DNA of 64,000 nucleotides, taken from positions 4,774,001 through 4,838,000 of the forward strand of contig NC_092329.1 in assembly GCF_036785885.1 (NCBI RefSeq), read 5' to 3'. The notes beneath the pieces were generated by a model. That model saw only the letters and a list, made by a program, of their open reading frames with translations, made no database searches and was not told the origin of the DNA. The translations under genes and the position numbers were made by a program. Positions 1 to 12,021 of the stretch are shown here, one piece after another (positions within the stretch are counted from its first letter, which is position 1; each line of letters begins with the position of its first letter). Source of the stretch: Coffea arabica (Eukaryota; Streptophyta; Magnoliopsida; Gentianales; Rubiaceae).

Positions 1-212
1 ACCCCATTAACGTTAATGCCTACCACCTTCTCTTTTGCCTTTAGGACCCCTTGAAATTTGCCAAAACGAACATACCAAGGTGATGATTTAAAGCTCCCAT
101 CTTGCTGTTCCACCACGATTATATCTACCGCACCACCAAATGGATGAAATGGTCCAGACACAGTATACACACTTCTACTTAAAAAGCTGCCTACTTTTCC
201 TACAGCTTTCAT
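1..212 (-). CDS. PAH: Phosphatidate phosphatase PAH (lipin family), N-terminal part only
   Basis: The first 70 codons of a lipin-type phosphatidate phosphatase read leftwards from an ATG at 212 and run off the window start. The visible residues begin [20 protein letters not shown] and continue with [17 protein letters not shown] and [18 protein letters not shown], which is the highly conserved N-terminal lipin domain. In plants PAH1 and PAH2 are soluble Mg2+-dependent enzymes that dephosphorylate phosphatidate to diacylglycerol and repress phospholipid synthesis at the ER; the catalytic DxDxT haloacid-dehalogenase domain would lie far downstream, outside this window. The start is chosen because the family begins with M-x-AVGKVGS and no in-frame ATG lies just upstream. 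Whether this is PAH1 or PAH2 cannot be told from the N-terminus; nearby BKI1 and B3 genes favour PAH2 by synteny with Arabidopsis (inference). Confidence 0.93.
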   Translation of the reverse strand, partial: MKAVGKVGSFLSRSVYTVSGPFHPFGGAVDIIVVEQQDGSFKSSPWYVRFGKFQGVLKAKEKVVGINVNG

Positions 213-976
213 CTTTTCCAGAATTTGAATTTCCAACTTAACAATCCATCACAAATCGAAATCCAAATTTCTCAACCCGACAAGATAAGATCTTTTTGAT
301 TTTGAAATAAAATCCATGGATCAAATAATTATTAAACCACCAAGTCTCCTACAAAACAATATCAAAAGCTATAAATTCTTTCCCTTTTATCTCCCTCCCT
401 ATCATTCTTCCCCTTTCTTAGACTAACAAATGAAATTGAAAAGTACCGGATTACGCAAATCAAACACAGACTATAATCTAAGAACCCCAATGAAATGATC
501 AAGAAAAGTATACAGAAGAAACTGATCTTGCATAACGGGGAGAGGACATCAAATTGAAACAACTATTAACAGAAAACCAACAAGATTGTTCAAATATAAT
601 ATGCAAACTGACCGTTAAAAAACCAAGAAAACCAATGATTGAAAGGGATCGAATTTGAAAACCAGCTCAAAAATCTTGGCAAGATTTCAAATAAAAATCA
701 AATGCTTACATTTAAGAGCTGGAACGGCAAGAAACCTCCAAGATTAAGACGGGAGAAAAAGGAGGGGGTGGCGTGAGTATGCAAAGAATATTCCTTGTTA
801 CATTATTTCATTATTCGGATGTGCCACTCGTACAAATCATTTACACACTAAATATGATCCCTCAGTGTGGTATAGCGGTCTTTACCATCAAATATAACCC
901 ATCTTTCTTCTTTTTTAAAAAATTTTTATTTTGTCCCTCCAAGAAACTGGTATGTTTGATGGTTTAAAAAAATAAA
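213..976. other. Leader and upstream region of PAH
   Basis: No coding region is supported here. The stretch up to about 770 is likely the 5' leader of PAH (plant PAH genes usually have a leader intron), ending in a purine-rich stretch (750-772). No clear TATA box could be assigned. Confidence 0.4.
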
Positions 977-1785
977 GAGATGATTTCAAAAACCTCCCCT
1001 AAAATTTCTGACTAATTCATTTAGTTCTCTCAAATTTTTAAAAATTGCACTTACCTTCTTTAATTTGGCATTTTGGTAAACAAACCTTGAAATAGGGTCA
1101 AAAATTTAATGAATACCCTAAAATGCCATTATCTTATATAAATTTTAATTTATTCTTCTAAATAATTATAAAGTAATTTGGCGTAATTATAAAAGGAATT
1201 AGTATCAAATGTTTTATGCTAATATTTGTTGTTTCATAATCAACTATAATAATAAATCTTTTGCTACTTTTCATGGTGCTTTATTAAAGATATAAATTCC
1301 TTTTAAGATAGAAAAGAGATTGTTATCTTATTTTTAAAATTTATGGACTTTTTTTTAAGAAAATTTGATGGACTAGTTCTGTGATGGAACTACCATAGTT
1401 TGGTAGTGATCCTGGACATTTGTCTTTAGTTATTGTTGATTTCTCATTGATTTAGATACCCAAAAAAAGAGTCACAAAAAATTTTATTTTAAAAATTATC
1501 AAAAAATATTACTAGTTTAATATTTTATCAAGGCAAAGGTTAGAGACAATGTTAATAGTTGTTCTATAGTTCTAATGAGATATAAGAGAAATGAATAAGA
1601 AGGAAAGGAAAAAAACTATAAAATCCATCTTTTTGTATAATCATGACAACAAGAGAGTTTTATTAAAATATTAATGTTAGTATTGTTATTTTAAATAGGT
1701 AAGAGAGATAGGTGTAATTTATCAAATCTTAGGAACGCTAAGTGAAATTGTCAGAAATCCCAGTAGAGGTTCATGAAATTATCCG
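977..1785. mobile_element. Old Mutator-like MITE with degraded terminal inverted repeats
   Basis: The left end (977 onward: GATGATTTC, then ACCTCCCCT, then TTTCTGAC) matches the reverse complement of the right end (about 1700-1785: GGATAATTTC, ACCTCTACT, TTTCTGAC) over about 70 bp with many mismatches. The element is flanked by a matching 9-bp duplication AAAAATAAA at 968-976 and 1786-1794. A 9-bp duplication is typical of Mutator-like elements. No transposase is present. The duplication is A-rich, so its match is weaker evidence than for the two younger copies in this window. Confidence 0.6.
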
Positions 1786-4700
1786 AAAAATAAACCAAAG
1801 ACATGCGTTCTTGCCAAACTGTCAAAAATGGTTTTTTTGGAATACACTTGTGGAGATTCTAGGGGCTTTAGAGGAAGTACATCTCCAAGTAGGAGTAATA
1901 AATTATGAGTAATAGAAAAGGAAAGAAAAAAATTAATATATGTTTAGATAAAGTATTATTTAAAATAATTACTGTAATATTTTTTTTGTAATATAATGTA
2001 TGCAAGATAAAAAAAAAAGATAGTAGTTAAGAATATAAAAATATGATTGAAAATTTGTATTTATGATACAAGTAAAATAATAATTAAAAGAATTTTTGTA
2101 TTCAAAAGAAACTACAAAAAGGTTGATAAAAAACACTATTGACCAAAGGGCTTTTCTTGGGAAGTTTATTTATTTATTTATTATGCTTTTCTTGGGAAGT
2201 TAAAAAATGGAATTTTTTAAAATAAAAATAAATAAAAGTTCTAGCTCTAGGGGCTTTAAGAAGGGAATAATGTTTATTTTTTGGTACTAGCCCCTAGCAT
2301 TAGTGGGAGGAAAAACGAAGAAAGAAAGGAAAAAAAGATGAAAAAACTAGTTGGGACAATAAAGAAGAACAGGAAATGGGTTGGTTTGGATTTAAAAGGT
2401 GGGGTACGATCCAAAAACAGAAGCTTCGTCATTCTGCGAGGGGACGCGAGAGTTTGTCCGAAGAACTCACAAGGGTCAGTACTCAGTTGGCCAACAGGTG
2501 TAGCAGTCACACGTCAGCTTAAGATTAACTTAGATTTAAGAGGTTGATAGGTGGGGTGGAGTTGGCAAAAGTATTAAATGCTTACGTGTATATAAATTTT
2601 GTTGAATAGACATTTAAAGATAGAGTTGGAATTTTAAAAAATTTTATTAAGCCGCAAGGAGATTTCCGTCATTTTCCAATCATCTTTGGGGGAAAATTTT
2701 TTTTTTTTTAATGAACTGTAGTATTAAAATATTCGTCAGATAGCCGCTATATTTTACTTTTCACACCTAAAAAACTCCCAAATAAGTCGATTTTTATGTT
2801 TTTCTCCCCTTCGTTTCATCGGATTGTAGATTTCATAGAAAAGTTTTTATGTTTTTTGAGAACATGTTTCTTAATCATATTTTTACCTCATATATGTCAA
2901 ATCGTTACAATATATTTATAAAAATAACTATTCAGACGGGCTCTAAGTAAATTTTTTCCTTTTTTGCTAATAATAATTAAACACTGAGGTACAACATGGT
3001 CATGTAAAGTGCGTGTACAATTGTTACATAGATTATGAATTTTTTCAATGGGTATCCGGTAAAATTATACTTTACTTATCATGTAAATATACATAATTAT
3101 AACTATAATTATTTGTGTCCCCTACATTTAGATGTTTTCTCAAATTCACTATACTTTATTGACAAAATTAACTAATATGATCCCTCTTAAGTCTTAACGA
3201 GTGCCATAAGCACCAATTAGCCAAACTGATAGTTTATTCTTTGACTCATAAATTGCCCCATAAGGGAATTTTTCTGTTATAATACTCTTTATCTTTCAGC
3301 TAGTAACTGTTGATGGAATTGTCAACAAATACACCAAGAGAAAAAAAAAAGAAAAAGAAAAAAAGGGTATACCCAAACAAGCCCATACAAAAAGTCTATT
3401 CAAGCCCACTACGCAACCCAGATTAGGAAATGTGAAAGACTACGGTCTATTTGGGCTGCACTTCAACATTGTCCATCCAACTAGCCTGGCTGACTTTGTG
3501 CTATTAAACCCACGAATTTGCTAATGTTAACAATGGGTGCATTTTGATTGGAGATTATTTGGGAAAATCTTTTTTTTTTAAATATCATATCATTTTTTAA
3601 TATAATATATATGAGAAAGAGAAAAGTGATTGAAATATATATATATATGATGCAAATAAATAAAATTATGCAAATAATAAATTATCTAAACAAACTTTTT
3701 TTTTCAATCAGATAGAAATTTTTCTCTAGAGAAAAGAGCATGCTATTACGTAGGCTTTTGATTTTTGGAGTGCATGTAAATTTTTTAGATCTAACGTTTG
3801 AACCTATAGTCTCTCAACCTATAGTCACAACGGTATAGTATTATACATACTTTATCTAGTAGGTAAATCACACAATATGAGTTTTTTTCAGCATAGTCGG
3901 TCGATTTCGAATTCGAAATTTTTCGCTTACACTTCCTCTCTACGTATAATGTATACTATGAGTTAGTTAACAATTGGACCGTAACACAAAGTTATGATGC
4001 ACATCATCCGACCATAAGTTAAAGAAAAAGACAGAAATTTATTGCTGAACATTCAACAAATAGAAATAAATTTTTTGAGTCTTTGACCATTTCTTTTCTC
4101 TTAAATGTACCTGCGCTTGATTGGATAATGCCACTTCAAGGTAGATTTCCATAGCTTTTTTAGAGTTCCACAAATGTTTCTCTCGAGCCCATTACTCAAA
4201 TTAAAGCTGTGCATGCGTCCTAACTTCGACAACCAGAATGAGAAAGTGTAATCTAAATGCCGCTAGAAGATTCATTAGTCACCTCCCCTAATCATAATTA
4301 GTACATCCGATGATGATCATCATCAATTATCATATCAAGATCATACTAATCATCATGCTCAAATTAACAAGCACCATAATAAATAGAATCAACAAACCGA
4401 CTGGTTGGTAGCTAGGAGAATGAAATTAATTTTCACCAAAGTACCACATGCATTGTTAGTTGTCGACAATGATTAATGCTGTACTTGGTACCATTTCTTA
4501 AGAAATTCCATTTCCATCAACTCAATAAGACCCACTCAATTTGTCCTCATCATGGCTTCTCCTTCTCCAAACTCCTAATTAAAACACGACCATGTAAATT
4601 TTCACAACAACAAAAAACAACGCCACATGAAGGTGGTAGGAATTATTGCCACATACATAGCAGAATTCTGTCGTTGACCATTGTCGTCACAGCTTCTTGT

Positions 4701-5911
4701 TTGGTGAACCCCCTTCTGTAATTGAATAATCACGAAAGCTACAAGAAGGAAGAATTTGCGTTCTGTGCATGCACGAACATTGAAAGCAACCCATCCCTGC
4801 ATTAAATATAACATATTTGCATGAATGTGTGTATAATTTATGTTCCATTATTAGTCTATGCTCGATGCTATTGTATTTGCCCATATATATGGTCCCTAGC
4901 TACAATGAGGCTCACGAGTGGGTTGTCACATTTGGATGCAGACAATACATTGAGCAAGAGGTAGATCGGGCTGGCATTGGAAAGGCTCTCCGTTGTCTTC
5001 TCCTACCTTTTTCTCTTTTCATCTTTTGTCTCTCCTCTTTGCTTCTAATCTCCATGTCCATGCTGGAGAAATCCTATTCTTCAGTTGTAATTAATGGTCA
5101 TTTTTTCTAGAACACAAGGGAGTCAAGTGTAGTACTAGCTAGTCCTCTGAAATAAGTTTCAGGTAATTAAGATCAACTGCGTTCATTTTGAAAGTTCATA
5201 GAAATTAGTAAGTTAAAACAAATGTCATATACTGTATGATACTTTTTAACTTACAACTTGCTGAGCATGAATTGCTGAACAAAATTGGGGTGCGGTCTCT
5301 TATTGAAAACCTCGAAAGCCATGATTTGAATATCTTTGTGACAATCAACATACACGCCTTCAAATGTCATCGAAAATTACAGTCGATTTGTTTTAGATAA
5401 TATAGAGAAACTCAATCCACAGCACAGGTGGTTTTGAATACAATCTTTTGAATATATACTGATTTGGTGAAGAATATAGATTCAAGTTTTTCATGAATAT
5501 TTAATAAACACGTTTGCAGGACTCAAAGTTGTTGGCTGTAGGGTGTAGACTCGTCCAATTGCGTTAGGTCAGGCGCCCATTAAGTCCGAAAATTCTAAGA
5601 GGACGAGAAATCCTTCGTAATAGTACTTTTCGATTCCATTGGCATGCAAATTTTGAAAATTTAAGTAATTCCAATTTTGTGTTACCAAGCTCTTATTTGA
5701 AAAAGGTTAATGAGAACTTAATCCAATATCATGAGATATGATCAAATGTGAAACTCCAGGAATAAATAAAGATTCGTAAATGCAAATTATATATCCAATT
5801 CATCAACTTATTATTTAAACTCCTTGAGCCAAGACTGTTAAACTTTTATTGGGTTCTTACTTACAGGAATATATTACTGTATTCCTATATATGAATATAA
5901 TACACATGGCA

Positions 5912-5913
<2 letters not shown>
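1786..5913. other. Gene-poor spacer between PAH and BKI1
   Basis: About 4.1 kb of AT-rich DNA without a supportable gene. Open frames at 2281-2547, 4476-4721 and 4817-5110 lack any family resemblance or splice context. It holds two MITE-like stretches (1941-2103 and about 3535-3705) and several homopolymer runs. A GC-richer patch at about 2400-2530 is the only compositionally different piece and remains unexplained. Confidence 0.5.
1941..2103 (+). mobile_element. Short MITE copy, related to 35352-35517
   Basis: The stretch beginning GTTTAGATAAAGTATTATTT and running through AATAATTACTGTAAT, later GATACAAG, is the reverse complement in recognisable order of 35352-35517, which ends AATAATACTCTGTCCAAAC. 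Shared order over about 160 bp shows a dispersed repeat. The GTTT(A/G)GAT-type terminus recurs in other spacers here. No target duplication could be fixed. Superfamily is uncertain, perhaps hAT-like. Confidence 0.5.

Positions 5914-5977
<64 letters not shown>
5914..5977. repeat. (AT)32 microsatellite
   Basis: A perfect 64-bp run of AT dinucleotides starts 90 bp beyond the BKI1 stop codon, so it probably lies in or just after the BKI1 3' untranslated region. Such long perfect runs are hypervariable in length. The two open frames across it (poly Ile-Tyr) are artefacts. Confidence 0.95.
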
Positions 5978-5980
<3 letters not shown>

Positions 5981-6067
5981 AAAAGCTACAAAAAGGGAAA
6001 AAAACAAAGAAAAATGAAATTTGGAAGTAATTATGAATTATTTTTGGGATGATGATCAAATCCGAAC

Positions 6068-7120
6068 CTAGTCATGGCATTTGATTTTCTCTTCCATGGC
6101 AATTGAATTCTTGCAATGAGCAATTGCAGCTTGAATTGCAGCTTGCAATTCTTCCATGGTACTGTCACTTGTGGAGCAACTCGAAAGAGTTCCGGTGGCT
6201 ACTAACAGCCCACTATTTGTTGGAGATGTCCTCATGGATGCAGGAGCTGAAAACTCTCCTCTTCTTCCTCTAAATTCTGGTTTTCTCCTCAGGCTCAAAT
6301 TCCCTGAATATGAATAAGATTGCCTGTGAAATTGCATATTTCCTCTCCTGCTGCTCCCGAACGACAAAAGTGGCCTAACCATTCTGATATACCTTTTCAA
6401 AACATGGCTCAAGTCCACCAGCTTCAGCTTCCTCTTATGTCTATCTTTGTCTTCCAGCTCCTTTTCTCCTGCACCACTATTGGTAATATGGTTCTGATCT
6501 TTTCTCCATTTTGATGATAGCCCGAACAAGGAAAATGACTTGGACTTGTTGCTTCTTCCGCCTGTTTCATAGCCCACATGGTTTTTTTTGCTGTTTCGAT
6601 CCTCATCACCAATCCTCCTATTAATTATCTCGCTTTTACTCTTGCTGCTTGTACTATTCACGCTGTTGAGGTTTTGGCCGTCGGCTTCGTATAATTCTTT
6701 AATGGGGAGAGTAAAACTGTCTAAGGAATTTGTGGAAGAGCGAGGGGAAACGGGTAGGTGGGACAAGAGATGGAGAGGGAGTAAGTGGCCGTGAAAGAAT
6801 ATGTCATCAGCTGGAGATAAATCTAGAGCAAATGAAGCTGGAGATGACTTGGTTTTATCCGCAGATATACTGTTGGAGGCTGTACTTTTTGCTGTAGTGG
6901 CTGTACTAGTCGTTGCCGATGATGGTTGGAGAGATATTGTAAAAGAGAATTCATGAGATGGAGATGAAGAAGGAGAAGGTGGTGAGGCTGCAGAAGTTGT
7001 GCTAGCAGTAGTTGATGCTTCTACTTGTTCTTTGCTTCCTTGCTTCAACATCCCTTCATGGTATTGCTTCTCATCATCTTTGTCCCTCCTCTTCTGATGT
7101 TGGCTGTCCATAAATTCCAT
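6068..7120 (-). CDS. BKI1: BRI1 kinase inhibitor 1 (BKI1), intronless
   Basis: A single 350-codon frame matches BKI1, the plant protein that binds the kinase domain of the brassinosteroid receptor BRI1 at the plasma membrane and blocks BAK1 association until it is phosphorylated and released. Visible marks are a Ser/Thr/Ala-rich N-terminus (residues 35-90), the conserved FALDLSPADDIFFHGHLLP (97-115), SFSLFGLSSKWRK (195-207), a basic membrane-targeting stretch RHKRKLK (227-233) followed by KRYIRMVRPLL (242-252), an RRGEFSAPASMRTSPTNSG block (286-304) and a C-terminal helix EELQAAIQAAIAHCKNSI (323-340), which corresponds to the BRI1-interacting motif. Tyr244 beside the basic stretch is a candidate for the regulated tyrosine (Tyr211 in Arabidopsis), by inference. 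The ATG at 7120 is preceded by an in-frame-free leader; a second Met four codons in is possible. Length is close to known BKI1 proteins (about 330-350). Confidence 0.95.
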   Translation of the reverse strand: MEFMDSQHQKRRDKDDEKQYHEGMLKQGSKEQVEASTTASTTSAASPPSPSSSPSHEFSFTISLQPSSATTSTATTAKSTASNSISADKTKSSPASFALDLSPADDIFFHGHLLPLHLLSHLPVSPRSSTNSLDSFTLPIKELYEADGQNLNSVNSTSSKSKSEIINRRIGDEDRNSKKNHVGYETGGRSNKSKSFSLFGLSSKWRKDQNHITNSGAGEKELEDKDRHKRKLKLVDLSHVLKRYIRMVRPLLSFGSSRRGNMQFHRQSYSYSGNLSLRRKPEFRGRRGEFSAPASMRTSPTNSGLLVATGTLSSCSTSDSTMEELQAAIQAAIAHCKNSIAMEEKIKCHD

Positions 7121-10100
7121 ACGCCAACGTTAGAAGAAGACTGAGAAAAACAATTAAACCCCAAAAGGGATTCCTGCAAAAGTTCAAGGTATAGGGCTAA
7201 TTAATCTTTCTTGTAGTATAAGAGGCAGTAGCAGTAGTACAAAAGAGGGATAGATAAGGATATCAGAAAGTTGTGGAGAGGGATAGAGAGAAGAGGGTGC
7301 AAGTGTGCAAGTAGAAGGGAGTTGGGAACTCTTAGCAAGCTGTAGTTTTGAGTTGTTTAAACTGTCTTATGCAAACTGTTCATTAATAGTATCTCAATTA
7401 TATATACATGGCCAAAAGATGCATGTGGTGGCTAAGAACGATGAGATGAATTTCAGCAGGGAGGAGGAGGAAGGGGAGGGGGGGTGGGTCCTTATTTAGT
7501 TATTTTTTCACATCAGTAGCTATAAGATAGTACTGATTTTAGGATTAAGGATAGAAAATTCCAAGTTTTGTGCCAAATTCATTGACAATTTGACATGATA
7601 TCTCGAAATGAGGCAACTGGCAAGTGGCAAAGCATCAGATTCAGTTGATTAATCTCTTGTTACATGCTACTATTGCCTTTTTTTAACGTAATGTTTATAT
7701 TAAAGTAATTTCTCCATACAGTAAACAGGTACAACGTACGACGAGGGGTCGTGCTCAAATATTTATATGTACATACCTATCCTCTGCTTGTTTCAACTTT
7801 CAAGAAGAATCTGTGGTGGTAGATCTGCCTAGCCCCTCACTATGTATGATTCAGCGCAGATAAAAATACGGTGCAGTCTTGATTGTCTCCTGTTCTCACT
7901 TTCTCTTTCTTTGTGCAACTAATTCAGGAAGGAAAGATCTTTTTGTTGGGGTTTTAGACTTTGGGCATTAATGTAACAGTAAATCTTTGAAAGTGTGTCA
8001 CTAGTACTGCTACATCCTAATGCAACTTTTTTTTTTTTTTACAGAAGCAATATGACCAAAATCCCATTCTTGGAGGGACATACGTGTCTTCACCTATTGT
8101 TTTGCATCTCACTCGTTTGAATCACCAATAGTTCCTGTCAATGATCTATCACCATGGAATAAAATATCCCACTTATTGAAACTTTTGCAGAAGATACTTT
8201 TCTGTATTTTGCTTCCTCCTTCCTTCCTTCCCCAGCCATGGCTGGGAGACTGGTCATGAAACTTTACTGGTAGAGGACGCAATTTTTCTTTTTTTTCTTC
8301 AATATGCCATGACTGTTAAGCTCATTTTCTCCCAAATTATCTTCGGTGCTGCATTTTAAGAAGTTCCAATGCAATTTGTGAAGAGGACCACATCACCATC
8401 AACATTTATCCCAGACATACTACTAACGAACTAAAAATTACAGCAGGTTGCAGACTTTTGGCCTGCATTTTTAGGCTAGTTTTTTCAATCAAATTGGTCT
8501 CAACAAGGCTCTTGTGGCTTTCCATATCTTATCTTGCCAGTACAGAAAATAAACATGGTCCGGTGCACAATATTCTGCCCCGTGACACGGATCATTGGGG
8601 TCAAGCATGAGATTGGTCAGATTGGTGATGGTACCACGAATTGTAACAAGTCCTTGTACACGGAGATACGTCGTTGATATTTTGCATTAATAATGCCTTA
8701 GTAAATGCAAATGATGGATTGTCACTGAGGAGCCATTTGCCCCCACCATGCTTGACTTTGATCACAAAGACACAAGATCAAGAAGAGACTTCGAAATTGA
8801 ACAGAATAGTTTTTGATCATCATCCAGTCAAAAGTGTTTGAAATCAAGAGATGTTTTCATCTTACTCTTTAGACGACCTTAGTTAGGTTGAATGAGACAT
8901 TTAGGGCGAGCTTGAGCAAGTCAATTAATCTGTATACATAGGCGAAAAAAAGAAGCTCAGTAGAGTCATCTTGACGTGATGATGATGAAATTTATACAAT
9001 TGAAGACGGAAAAATTGAAGTGAAGAGATACGCAACACTGTGATTATGAAATATTAATAGTAGTATTTTTTTTTCTTTTGTGGGTCTTATTAGGCTCTCT
9101 CGTCCTAAAAGCAAGTAATGGTGATCAAGTTTGTGAGAACTCAAGAAGTGGGGCTTCTCTTCGTACCTTTTTTTTTTTTTAAATATATATAATAAGCGGA
9201 GATTTTGAACTTATAATTTCTCTCATCTTACCATTCAACTCAAGTCTCCCCGTAGACTAGGTTTCGCTTCATACTTGCAACATAGTATGAAACATAGCAT
9301 TACAATCGAACATGAGATAAACCCAACACTTGAACACCATCACAATTTATGGGAGTAATTAGGCATTTACCATACAAGAAGGAGCTAGAAATTGGTTGGC
9401 AAAATGGAACCAAGAGGGAGAACAAAACAGCACATAATAATAGCAGAGAAGTTTGGTACTATTTTTTTGGTAAGTGTAGGACCGCACACACGTGTAAGCA
9501 GTGGACCATGAGACCATGTTAGCAAACGAAGAGTATTTTGTTTGCTTAGTTAGGGTCAACATCTCAATCATAGAGACATTATTTGGGCGGACGGACTCAT
9601 CTTCTCCACTAAAACCACTCAAAAATCTTATAGTATATCTTAAAAACTAGAGATAAAGAGGGATGGGGAAGGAGAGAGAGGTAGAATTAGATTGCAAAGT
9701 TTTTGTCTTACACCACGTTGCTTGCTGGATTGTCTTCCTATGACCGCTTCTGTCTTTAGAGAAAAAGCACAAAGATTCCGAGTGGCTAGTGGCTAAAGTA
9801 GAAACAGGAGGAAAAGTTTTCCCACCAAGGATCTTTGCTGGTTGACAGTGAACTCTTTTTTGTTCTATAACTCGTTTGCCTCCTCTCACCTCAGGAGTCA
9901 GGCCCTCATCTCTCTTTTCCTCCTCCACTATTCAACATATATCCACATTCCACCACTACAGAGAGTCTTGCACCCTCCCTGTTCACAATAGACTAGTTTG
10001 TTTACTCGTAGTAAGTATTATCTTCCCATTTTGTTTTTTAACCTTTTTTTTTTTTTTTTGCTGAAAACCCAATACAGCTCAATGGTCAAGGAGCATCTTT

Positions 10101-12021
10101 TCTCATTTTGGAATCAATAATATATTTTCTTCACACTGTCCCATTCTTTCTTTTTGACCTTTCGCTCCAAGTACGTTAGGAAACCATGTCAAAACTGTTC
10201 TCTTGATTAAAACACACACCAGTCTATCATAACATATTATTGTGCCCAGTGGAATTTGATGTTAATATAACATACAATATCACCAACTCATTGGATTAGA
10301 CTGGTAGCAAATATATATTCGGGGTGGTATTCCAATAGTCTGTCCAATTGAACAGCAAATAGAAAGTGACAGTCACAATTGGAATGATGATGCATCTGCC
10401 TTCTACTTCTCCGGTCAGAAATTTCTCTGTTTTAAGTTGCTCTTCATTTGGTCGAGACATTAGCAGCCAACGATATCACAAGTTGATTTACCATCCCCTG
10501 TTAATCATCAGCTTATAAAAGTGGCCAGCCTAGAACTGTGACGGTGGCCGGACAACTAGACAAGATAAAAGAGTACTCTTTCCCCATACATAACAAATCA
10601 AGAGCTGGATATATGCAATGAACATGAGGGATTTTGGGAAGTACTAGAACCGGCCAAGTTTTTTGTGGAATATGACATACAAACGTGTGCTTGCCTCAAA
10701 ACAAAGAAAAAGGGTTAGAGATTCCTTAATAGTAATCAATTTTCATCAATAATTCCGCAGAGAAAAGTCCAACTTGCTAAAAGAAACCAGCAGACGAGCA
10801 ACCAGGGACCTATGGTAAAGGGCAGAGAGATGAGATGCAAGTCTCTTTAGTGCACTGCACTGCATATCAGAGCCAGAGGGCGTGCGTCTGTGTGTTTTGT
10901 GCGCGAGTGCATGCACATATTAAGGGATATAACCGGAGTTTGCTTTCGCCATGCACAGTCATTAATTCAGTGAAAAAGACACTACTGATCATTATTATCC
11001 ATGTAAAGTGTCAACATCGACCCCCTAAAAGGTAATTTGTCGATTATGGAAACGAGAATATGCGAGCGAGTCATGGCTAGTTAATTTTGTCGATGACACA
11101 AATTATACGTCGAACAGCTTCGGATGAAGACAGAGAAGGTAGAAGGCACAGCGTCTATGGCAGCAGGCCCCTCCTCCCTGGTCAAAAAGGAAGTCCACAA
11201 AGAATGTTCTATTGCACATCTAAATGCTGAGAGCCAACTACATCATGTTAAAGTTTAACCGGGAAAGAAAAGAGAGCTTTGTGAAGTCCAAAGACTGATA
11301 GGAAAAGAGAGCTCTTTCTGCATATAGTAGTAGTAGTATTTGGCACTCGCCAAACTTCAAAATCAGATGAAACAAGGAATATATTTTAGTTAAGAAAAGC
11401 TCTTCAGTCTTCAAGAAAAACTGACTTCTTTGCTCTGAATGTTTACTTACTTTCTTCAGAAGGAATGAACGAATGATTGTTACATGAAGAATTTTTAACA
11501 GCAGAGTTGTCAAGGAATCTTCTTCCCGGAGAAAAATATCAATGAAAAAATTATCTCACAAACTCTACTCAAGCTTTGTGTGGAACATACACTACAGAAT
11601 TCTTTCACCCTTTTTTTTTTTTTTTTTTGCTCCATGGGAGGAAAGAACCAGTATATAAGTAAAATATATTCATTGGTCAATGAATTACCTCTAATCTGTC
11701 ATTTATGTGCTCATGAATTACCATCGCCTTACACATCTTCAAATGGAGGAAGGCAAACTCCATGATGTATGAAACCTTGTTAGAAGGATGAAGCTACCCT
11801 ACACAGCGTTTAACTCTCCATCATCTGACCTAAAGCAACAGAGGTGTAAGAGAAAGATCCTCTTTATCCCAGGTATATCACAAAGGATCCAAATCCTCAC
11901 ACCATTTTATGGGTGACCCCAGAATATTAACATTAGAAACTTTGGTCTTCCCAATCATCATCAGCTCAGTAGTGATTGTTAGTGCGGAACTCATAGATAT
12001 GCAGTAAAAGAGGGTGGTTGA
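7121..12021. other. Intergenic region between BKI1 and PP2C
   Basis: About 4.9 kb with no supported gene. The first 200-250 bp beyond the BKI1 start are probably its leader and promoter (CT-rich on the minus strand, 7250-7300). The part near 11700-12021 is likely the PP2C 3' untranslated region. Open frames between 9359 and 11765 show no domain or codon pattern. Several poly-T runs occur (8028, 9168, 10044, 11610), perhaps tails of worn retroposons. Confidence 0.5.

Noticed and set aside
2281-2547. 88-codon plus-strand frame and overlapping minus-strand frame
   Set aside because: Lys/Arg-rich low-complexity translation, no splice or family support; only a GC-richer patch.
4476-5110. Three overlapping frames of 65-97 codons
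   Set aside because: No conserved motif, codon pattern or exon structure; random open frames in spacer.
5849-6059. Frames of repeated Ile-Tyr on both strands
   Set aside because: Direct product of the (AT)32 microsatellite.
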